The notes beneath the pieces are model-generated. The model saw only the letters and a list, made by a program, of their open reading frames with translations, was not told where the DNA came from and ran no database searches. From assembly GCA_020355985.1 (NCBI GenBank), contig CP070628.1, positions 435,669-446,507 on the forward strand: a stretch of 10,839 nt of DNA, given 5' to 3'. This DNA comes from Nitrospirota bacterium. Its GTDB lineage: Bacteria > Nitrospirota > Nitrospiria > Nitrospirales > UBA8639. The position numbers were made by a program, and so were the translations under genes. Shown here one piece after another: positions 1-4,257 of the stretch. The first letter of the stretch is position 1; each line of letters starts with the position of its first letter.

Positions 1-303
1 GACTTGATGTTCCGCTCCAAAATCTTTTAATGCGTCGATGCCTTGAATGGCTAGCATGAGTCCGATGGTGATCGACACGAGTGTGATAATCGGCAAAGCT
101 CGGATGCCGACTTCCATCATTTGTGAGATTATTGGTGAAAGCCGAACCTGCTGTTTTCGATGACCTCCTAGGCAGAGCCAAAAAGCCGATTGGTAGAGCA
201 ATGCTGCGCCAATTCCAAGAGAGTCCACCCATTTGGTGGTCACCCGCCCTACGGCTTCAACCTTTTGCAGGAGAGGAGAGAGTGGACGGTCAGAGACCAG
301 CAT
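1..303 (-). CDS. mlaE: MlaE-family lipid ABC transporter permease, N-terminal part (runs off the left edge)
   Basis: Integral inner-membrane permease of a phospholipid-trafficking (Mla/Ttg2-type) ABC transporter. Only the first 101 codons are inside the window. I see an N-terminal amphipathic stretch (VDSLGIGAALLYQSAFW), then the family's conserved block with MMEVGIRALPIITL followed by a hydrophobic helix ending in GLMLAIQG and DFGAE, close to the usual family pattern of a conserved IGxRSLPI followed by GMVLALQ. The chosen start is the ATG at 303-301, which overlaps the end of the upstream STAS gene by 14 bases and so suggests translational coupling; an in-frame ATG at 327-325 is an alternative. 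No strong ribosome binding site is visible for either. The rest of the transporter (ATPase, MCE protein) would be expected to the left, outside the window. The family call is firm; the exact substrate is inferred. Confidence 0.85.
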   Translation of the reverse strand, partial: MLVSDRPLSPLLQKVEAVGRVTTKWVDSLGIGAALLYQSAFWLCLGGHRKQQVRLSPIISQMMEVGIRALPIITLVSITIGLMLAIQGIDALKDFGAEHQV

Positions 304-622
304 GAATGGCGCTTTCAATATTCGCATGTATGGCAAATACTTTGTCGAGCCGGGCAAGGGACAACACGCGAACAACGGCTGGGTTTAGGCAGATAAACGC
401 CACCTGAGTTCCATTTTTTTTAGCTCGTTGGAAGGCTTCCACTAGCGTGGCGATGCCGGAACTATCAATATAGGTCACGGCTGCCATATCAATCAGAAGT
501 TTTTCGCTTTGTTCGACTGTCCCAAGCAAGATTTGCCGAGCCTGTGGTGAGGTCTCTAAGTCAATCTCTCCAGTGAGTGTCACAATGTGATACCCCTGTT
601 CTTTACGGATCTGATGCTCCAT
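290..622 (-). CDS. Single-domain STAS protein (anti-sigma-factor-antagonist / MlaB-like)
   Basis: A 110-residue stand-alone STAS domain. It shows the usual strand-helix pattern: YHIVTLTGEIDLETS near residues 11-25, LLIDMAAVTYIDSSGIATL at 42-60, and the AFICLNPAVVRVLSLARLD block at 75-93. The D53-S54-S55-G56 motif is the site that SpoIIAB/RsbW-type kinases phosphorylate in SpoIIAA/RsbV proteins. The kinase gene ends 23 bases upstream, so this is its likely substrate and the phosphatase is the likely reverser. The gene also overlaps mlaE by 14 bases, and MlaB, the partner of MlaE in the Mla complex, is itself a STAS protein, so it may instead or also be a transporter subunit. The ATG at 622 is chosen because the STAS fold begins directly after it; codons upstream to 790 are open but lie under the kinase gene. 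The ribosome binding site is weak. Confidence 0.85.
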   Translation of the reverse strand: MEHQIRKEQGYHIVTLTGEIDLETSPQARQILLGTVEQSEKLLIDMAAVTYIDSSGIATLVEAFQRAKKNGTQVAFICLNPAVVRVLSLARLDKVFAIHANIESAIHAGL

Positions 623-645
623 GTGTGACTCGATTGTTGTGAGGT

Positions 646-1083
646 CTAATGTACGCCTTTGACCATTCGGAGAATATTCCCCCGACCAGTTGGAGATGGT
701 CCGATGGAGACGTGGTCCATCACTTGCCGCATAAAATGACATCCCAATCCGCCAGGACGGATATCTTCGAACGCCCGTGGGATCAAGCAATCGGGGCTAA
801 CCGCTAGAGCATGGTCCTCGAGCACGATGACCAATGAATTGCCCTGGAGTTTGATGTGTAGCGTGATAGGGCCATCGCATTCTCCATGGTAGGCATGACG
901 AATAATATTCTGGCACGCTTCATCGATAGCCAGCACAATATCCTCTACTATATCGGAGTGCCAGCCATGATTATTAAGGGACATTCTTGTTATGGTCCGC
1001 GTGTGCCTCAGTTCCTTGGCTCGAGCAGGAAACCGATGCTCAAGAATCATATGGTCGTATGCCTGGTGCCCCTGATTGTCCAT
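646..1083 (-). CDS. GHKL-family serine kinase, RsbW/SpoIIAB-like (HATPase_c_2)
   Basis: A 145-residue cytoplasmic ATPase/kinase of the anti-sigma type, predicted to phosphorylate the STAS protein encoded next to it. The N-terminal strand (LEHRFPARAKELRHTRT, residues 14-30) is typical. The N-box is DIVLAIDEACQNIIRHAY (48-65) with E55 and N59. The G2 box is GGLG (111-114), and GRGNILRM (133-140) matches the last ATP-lid strand. The G1 box is odd: where the family has D-x-G, this protein reads D90-H91-A92, so the glycine is lost. The ATG at 1083 is chosen because it follows the phosphatase stop in the tight arrangement TAATATG; an in-frame ATG at 1122 would overlap the phosphatase by 38 bases. 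The order phosphatase-kinase-STAS is the classic partner-switching layout. No sigma factor is encoded nearby, so the regulated target is unknown. Confidence 0.82.
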   Translation of the reverse strand: MDNQGHQAYDHMILEHRFPARAKELRHTRTITRMSLNNHGWHSDIVEDIVLAIDEACQNIIRHAYHGECDGPITLHIKLQGNSLVIVLEDHALAVSPDCLIPRAFEDIRPGGLGCHFMRQVMDHVSIGPSPTGRGNILRMVKGVH

Positions 1084-1084
1084 A

Positions 1085-2362
1085 TTATGAGGTCCACTCG
1101 AATGACAATATGGATAAATCATCCTGAGCTTGATTGTTCCCTGCCCAATCCAGGACCGCGTTCACTGTTGAATCGACGCTAACTTGTAGCGATGACCGTT
1201 GGCTCATTTCCAACGTTTCTTGGAGGCGGGTTTCACCAAAAAACCCCCCTGACGCATCCTTGGCTTCGAGCACCCCATCCGAATACAAGTACAAACGCCC
1301 ACCTGGTTGTAATTGGATCGTTCCCTCATCATATTGACTATCTTCAAAGAGACCGATCGGTACATTTCCGATCTCGCATTGGAGAACCGGTTGATTGGGC
1401 CCGAGATACAACGGAGGTGGATGACCTGCACAGGTATACCGAAACACACCGTTTCGTACATTGAGAATTCCATAGATCAACGTGAAATATTGGCGTCCGT
1501 CCTCAGTCATAGGAAACATGCGATTTAAGCGGGTGGCAATTTCTGTGGGAGAAGCAAGGGTGTCTGTTCCAGGTGTCCCGTTGGATTTGATAAACAGGCA
1601 GGACGGGTCACGCCTAGGGATCAACACACGGCTGAGGGTAACCGAAAGAAGTGATGCCGAGACCCCATGGCCACTCACATCCAGCACGTATAGTCCCACG
1701 TGGTCAGCATCAAGCTGAAAAACGTTTAACGAGTCCCCACCTAGCTCTGTACAGGGTCGATAGGTCCAGGCAAAGGCAACACCGGGGATCGCGGGAAGGA
1801 TTTCTGGCAAAAGCGCTTGTTGGACGCGCGCGGCTGTAGCCAGGTCACTTCTCATACGATCATTTGCCTGTTGAACCATGAGCATAGATTCTTGCAGCGC
1901 TTCTTCAGCCCGCTTGCGTTCTGCCACTTCCTCCTGAAGATTATTGATAATTTCTTCCAGCAGGACTTGGAGATTTCGAATTTTCAAATGAGTCGTGATG
2001 CGAGCAATGACTTCCTCTAATTGAAACGGCTTCGTCACATAATCGACCGCTCCAACCGAAAATCCCTGCACGGAACTGACAATATCCGAAGGAGCCGTGA
2101 CAAAAATAACTGGGATATTTTTGGTCTCATCCAGTTCCTTGAGGCGTAGGCAGGTATTAAATCCACTCAGTCCTGGCAGGGTGACATCCAAAAAGATTAA
2201 GTCTGGCTTGATGTCTTGACTGGAGCAGATTGCTGTTTCGCCATCAGGAACGATGGTGAGTTCAAAGCCATAGGCCGAGAAGCTTTGTACGAGCATTTCC
2301 ACCTCAGGGGAAGTCTCGGTCGCCATAAGAATGAGGCCCAAATGCATGGGAATGCTGGTCAT
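1085..2362 (-). CDS. Response-regulator receiver + coiled coil + PP2C/SpoIIE-type serine phosphatase
   Basis: A 425-residue RsbU-like signalling phosphatase (numbering from the ATG at 2362). Residues ~6-125 form a receiver domain with acceptor D59 (FLDVTLPG), T89 (FVTA) and K111 (VTKPF). A signalling coiled coil spans ~130-175 (EEIINNLQEEVAERKRAEEA), followed by a SpoIIE/PP2C domain to the end. Metal ligands visible are D210 (ELGGD), D228 (LDVSGHG), D362 (YSDGVLEA) and D414/D415 (AQDDLSIL). It should dephosphorylate the STAS protein encoded downstream when its receiver is triggered. The receiver lacks the usual acidic pair after strand 1: the position reads LILMATETS instead of a D-D or E-D pair. 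Neither the ATG at 2362 nor the in-frame TTG at 2377 has a ribosome binding site. A well-placed site and ATG lie further upstream in the same frame (2482), but an amber codon intervenes. Confidence 0.88.
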   Translation of the reverse strand: MTSIPMHLGLILMATETSPEVEMLVQSFSAYGFELTIVPDGETAICSSQDIKPDLIFLDVTLPGLSGFNTCLRLKELDETKNIPVIFVTAPSDIVSSVQGFSVGAVDYVTKPFQLEEVIARITTHLKIRNLQVLLEEIINNLQEEVAERKRAEEALQESMLMVQQANDRMRSDLATAARVQQALLPEILPAIPGVAFAWTYRPCTELGGDSLNVFQLDADHVGLYVLDVSGHGVSASLLSVTLSRVLIPRRDPSCLFIKSNGTPGTDTLASPTEIATRLNRMFPMTEDGRQYFTLIYGILNVRNGVFRYTCAGHPPPLYLGPNQPVLQCEIGNVPIGLFEDSQYDEGTIQLQPGGRLYLYSDGVLEAKDASGGFFGETRLQETLEMSQRSSLQVSVDSTVNAVLDWAGNNQAQDDLSILSFEWTS

Positions 2363-2428
2363 GTTTTGTTGTTGCAAGATGGAAAGAAAGGTTTCACGGA
2401 CTGGTAAGTGCTGAAGAGAGAAATTTCC

Positions 2429-2482
2429 CTAAAGCCTTAAAGTCTGCACCAGATGTTTATCAATGAATTCAAAGCCTGACAT
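2429..2482 (-). CDS. 17-codon leader reading frame, in frame with the phosphatase
   Basis: A short reading frame, MSGFEFIDKHLVQTLRL then TAG. Its ATG is preceded by AAGGAGG with a 6-base spacer, the best translation signal on this strand in the region. The frame is the same as the receiver-phosphatase gene: after the TAG at 2431-2429, 17 sense codons remain open up to the TTG at 2377. It may be a true leader peptide controlling downstream initiation, or the original N-terminus of the phosphatase cut off by a nonsense mutation. The sequence alone does not decide. No similarity of the peptide is recognised. Confidence 0.4.
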   Translation of the reverse strand: MSGFEFIDKHLVQTLRL

Positions 2483-2488
2483 CCCACG

Positions 2489-2495
2489 CCTCCTT
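2489..2495 (-). promoter_or_regulatory. Strong ribosome binding site of the leader reading frame
   Basis: AAGGAGG on the minus strand, 6 bases before the ATG at 2482-2480. It matters because the phosphatase's own candidate starts (2377, 2362) have no comparable site. Confidence 0.6.
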
Positions 2496-2669
2496 CTTCG
2501 TATATCGACCAAAAATGATGGAGACCTAAATTCGGGTTTTAACCCTGTAATTACTTCATTGTTAGAATTGAAAATGGGGGAATGGGTAAATTTGGGCGCG
2601 CTAAGTTGCAGGCGAGCATGCCACTGAAAGTTGAGAATACCGCTGCCGGTTTTGTCTATATGCCCTTAA

Positions 2670-2691
2670 ACGTTACAGAGCTGTAACCTGA
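2670..2691 (+). promoter_or_regulatory. Candidate Pho box / inverted-repeat operator upstream of the small winged-helix gene
   Basis: Two adjacent 11-bp units, ACGTTACAGAG and CTGTAACCTGA, share the GTWAC core of the three 11-bp units upstream of pstS. The same bases form the inverted repeat GTTACAG-AG-CTGTAAC (2672-2687), so a dimeric regulator other than PhoB could also bind, and the site could act in either direction. A possible -10 (CAATAT, 2706-2711) follows at a plausible distance. Inferred from pattern only. Confidence 0.45.
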
Positions 2692-2782
2692 TCCCAACCG
2701 GATAGCAATATGCTGGGAATAGGATTGGTGTGAGAGTTTCGATATGGCTGTGAATTGACCCTGGACCAATCATTATTACCCT

Positions 2783-2788
2783 GGAGGT
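2783..2788 (+). promoter_or_regulatory. Ribosome binding site of the small winged-helix gene
   Basis: GGAGGT lies 5 bases before the ATG at 2794. It fixes this ATG as the start in preference to the in-frame TTG at 2755. Confidence 0.75.
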
Positions 2789-2793
2789 GGGAA

Positions 2794-3045
2794 ATGGTTT
2801 CAATCAAAGAAAGAATGTGGGCCAAATCAATTTTTAAGGGACAACATGAGCAAAAGGTCTTGAATTTTATTGCGGAAGAACAAGTTGTCACGCTTGAAAT
2901 GATCGTAGAAAAGTTTCCTTGGATTCGATGGAGCGATATGTTTTCGATTGTGGGGAGATTCCGACGGGAAGGTTTGGTGACCGTACACCAGGTAGATATG
3001 GCTCTTGAAGTGCGGATAAAGGAACGGGCGTTTGAGGTCGCCTGA
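2794..3045 (+). CDS. Small winged-helix-like protein upstream of pst
   Basis: An 83-residue basic protein whose gene ends about 110 bases before pstS. I do not recognise a named family. The layout resembles a compact winged helix-turn-helix: a helix with [12 protein letters not shown] (residues 18-29), a second with [10 protein letters not shown] (33-42), a candidate recognition helix [14 protein letters not shown] (47-60), and a short wing strand pair, [15 protein letters not shown] (61-75). Similar small wHTH proteins bind DNA, so a transcriptional role in phosphate regulation is possible, but a protein-protein adaptor is not excluded. Its start has a strong ribosome binding site. A Pho-box-like site lies about 100 bases upstream, suggesting co-regulation with pst. 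No terminator is seen between it and pstS, so some read-through is possible. Confidence 0.7.
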   Translation: MVSIKERMWAKSIFKGQHEQKVLNFIAEEQVVTLEMIVEKFPWIRWSDMFSIVGRFRREGLVTVHQVDMALEVRIKERAFEVA

Positions 3046-3073
3046 AAGCGTTCAATCCAGGGAATTGGTCAGC

Positions 3074-3106
3074 TTGTAACATGTTCGTAATATACCTGTT
3101 ACATGA
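3074..3106 (+). promoter_or_regulatory. Pho box array: three tandem 11-bp repeats upstream of pstS
   Basis: Three exactly adjacent 11-bp units: TTGTAACATGT, TCGTAATATAC, CTGTTACATGA. They share the pattern YYGTWAYAT and resemble the 11-bp periodic PhoB sites (CTGTCATAWAW) of proteobacteria. Position directly upstream of pstS supports PhoB-type activation under phosphate starvation. The repeats are seen; the binding protein is inferred. Confidence 0.75.
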
Positions 3107-3123
3107 GAGAAATCTCAAAAATG

Positions 3124-3129
3124 TACAAT
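3124..3129 (+). promoter_or_regulatory. Candidate -10 element of the pstS promoter
   Basis: TACAAT matches the sigma-70 -10 consensus at 5 of 6 bases and lies 17 bases after the last Pho repeat, which would replace the -35. The spacer holds the inverted repeat TGAGA-GAAA-TCTCA (3104-3117). Transcription would start near 3136, leaving a short untranslated leader. Confidence 0.5.
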
Positions 3130-3144
3130 ATTTTACTTACTACA

Positions 3145-3150
3145 AGGAGG
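3145..3150 (+). promoter_or_regulatory. Ribosome binding site of pstS
   Basis: AGGAGG lies 8 bases before the ATG at 3159. It is only 2 bases before the other in-frame ATG at 3153, so 3159 is preferred. Confidence 0.75.
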
Positions 3151-3158
3151 AAATGTTC

Positions 3159-4172
3159 ATGAAGGATACGTCGAAAAGAAGAGCCATGGGGATTTGGGCT
3201 GTTATGGTTGGCCTGTTGTTAGGGTGGAATGGGGTTAGTGGAATAGATTCGTCAATGGCGTGGGCCAAAGAATCGATGGATGACCCAAACTGGAAAGGGT
3301 ATACCCGGGTGAGCGGTGTGTCAGGAAATATTAATAGTATTGGATCAGATACGTTAAACAATCTTATGACTCTATGGGCTGAGGGCTTTCGAAAACAGTA
3401 TCCAAACGTGAAAATTCAGATTGAAGGTAAAGGGTCCAGTACCGCGCCTCCTGCCCTGATTGAAGGTACGGCTCAATTGGGTCCTATGTCCCGAAAAATG
3501 AAGGGCAAGGAAATGGATGCCTTCGAGGCAAAGTTTGGGTACAAGCCTACTGCGTTTCCCGTGGCTATCGATGCGTTAGCGGTGTACGTCAATAAAGATA
3601 ATCCCATACCTGGGATGTCCGTGGCGCAGGTGGATGCGGCTTTTTCCAAAACACGTCGTCAGGGATACAAGGAAGACATTAAGACATGGGGGCAATTGGC
3701 ATTGAAGGGTGCATTTACAAAAATGCCAATAAGTTTATATGGACGGAACTCCGCATCTGGGACCTATGGCTTTTTCAAAAAGAAAGTGTTGCAGAACGGA
3801 GATTACCGGGATCAAGTCAAGGAACAGCCGGGTTCAGCATCAGTTGTTCAGGGTGTGACCGAAGATCGTGCGGGTTTGGGATACAGTGGAATTGGGTACC
3901 GCACTTCAGGAGTACGAGCGATTCCGTTGGCCATGAAGGACGGCGGCAGTTTTGTGGAACCGACGTTTGCGAATGCGTCAAAAGGGACCTATCCCTTGGC
4001 ACGTTTTTTATTGGTGTATGTGAATAAAGCTCCCAATAAATCCCTGTCACCCCTTGTCAAAGAGTTCTTGAAATTTGTGTACAGCCGTGAAGGGCAAAAC
4101 GTTGTGATTAAGGATGGGTATTTCCCATTAAGCGCAGATCTTATGGCCAAGCAACGCGGCAATTTTGAATAG
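3159..4172 (+). CDS. pstS: Phosphate ABC transporter substrate-binding protein PstS
   Basis: Periplasmic phosphate-binding protein of the high-affinity Pst importer, 337 residues. The N-terminus is a signal peptide: KRR, a hydrophobic core ([15 protein letters not shown]) and a likely signal peptidase I site after A36 (MAWA-KES). No lipobox is seen. The mature part opens with [13 protein letters not shown] (59-70), followed by GKGSSTA (90-96), GPMSRKMKG (108-116), [14 protein letters not shown] (136-149) and [13 protein letters not shown] (195-207). R196, S200, G201 and T202 keep the spacing of E. coli PstS phosphate ligands R135 and S139-G140-T141. The MSRKM segment where E. coli has D56 appears normal for the Pseudomonas-type subgroup. 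The start is set by the ribosome binding site. It is the first pst gene; a weak terminator follows it, consistent with the binding protein being made in excess over the permease. Confidence 0.95.
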   Translation: MKDTSKRRAMGIWAVMVGLLLGWNGVSGIDSSMAWAKESMDDPNWKGYTRVSGVSGNINSIGSDTLNNLMTLWAEGFRKQYPNVKIQIEGKGSSTAPPALIEGTAQLGPMSRKMKGKEMDAFEAKFGYKPTAFPVAIDALAVYVNKDNPIPGMSVAQVDAAFSKTRRQGYKEDIKTWGQLALKGAFTKMPISLYGRNSASGTYGFFKKKVLQNGDYRDQVKEQPGSASVVQGVTEDRAGLGYSGIGYRTSGVRAIPLAMKDGGSFVEPTFANASKGTYPLARFLLVYVNKAPNKSLSPLVKEFLKFVYSREGQNVVIKDGYFPLSADLMAKQRGNFE

Positions 4173-4199
4173 GTTGCTTCATCACCGAGTGAACCACTT

Positions 4200-4225
4200 C
4201 CTCGTCCCATAACGGGGGTTTTTTT
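4200..4225 (+). terminator. Attenuating rho-independent terminator between pstS and pstC
   Basis: CCTCGT and ACGGGG can pair (one G-U pair) around a CCCATA loop, followed by one G and seven T residues (4219-4225). The 6-bp stem is modest, so partial termination is likelier than a full stop, which would give more PstS than PstC/A/B. Confidence 0.6.
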
Positions 4226-4257
4226 GTGACCCACCCAATCTCTACGGCTAGGATCGA

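Larger units (their letters stand above)
2378..2793. other. Divergent intergenic regulatory region
   Basis: About 415 bases separate the minus-strand phosphatase cassette from the plus-strand small gene. Inside I see the 17-codon leader and its ribosome binding site (2429-2495, minus), a short inverted repeat GGGTT-TT-AACCC at 2534-2545, a GTTACAG-AG-CTGTAAC inverted repeat at 2672-2687, and the ribosome binding site of the small gene at 2783-2788. No RNA gene or further coding sequence is recognised, and no convincing -35/-10 pair for the minus strand. Confidence 0.6.

Noticed and set aside
290..790. A longer STAS protein starting at 790
   Set aside because: The extra codons lie entirely under the kinase gene and do not resemble STAS sequence; the domain begins just after the ATG at 622.
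646..1122. Kinase start at the ATG at 1122
   Set aside because: It would overlap the phosphatase by 38 bases, and the AGG touches the ATG; the ATG at 1083 right after the phosphatase stop is tidier. Not fully excluded.
2534..2545. GGGTT-TT-AACCC inverted repeat as a terminator or operator
   Set aside because: The stem is 5 bp with a 2-base loop and no T-run, and nothing nearby explains it; it could be chance.
3081..3158. Longer PstS starting at the ATG at 3081
   Set aside because: That start lies inside the Pho repeats and upstream of the -10; the signal peptide and AGGAGG support 3159.
3492..3512. PstS lacking the E. coli D56 phosphate ligand (MSRKM instead)
   Set aside because: To my knowledge this segment is normal for the Pseudomonas-type PstS subgroup, so it is not a defect.
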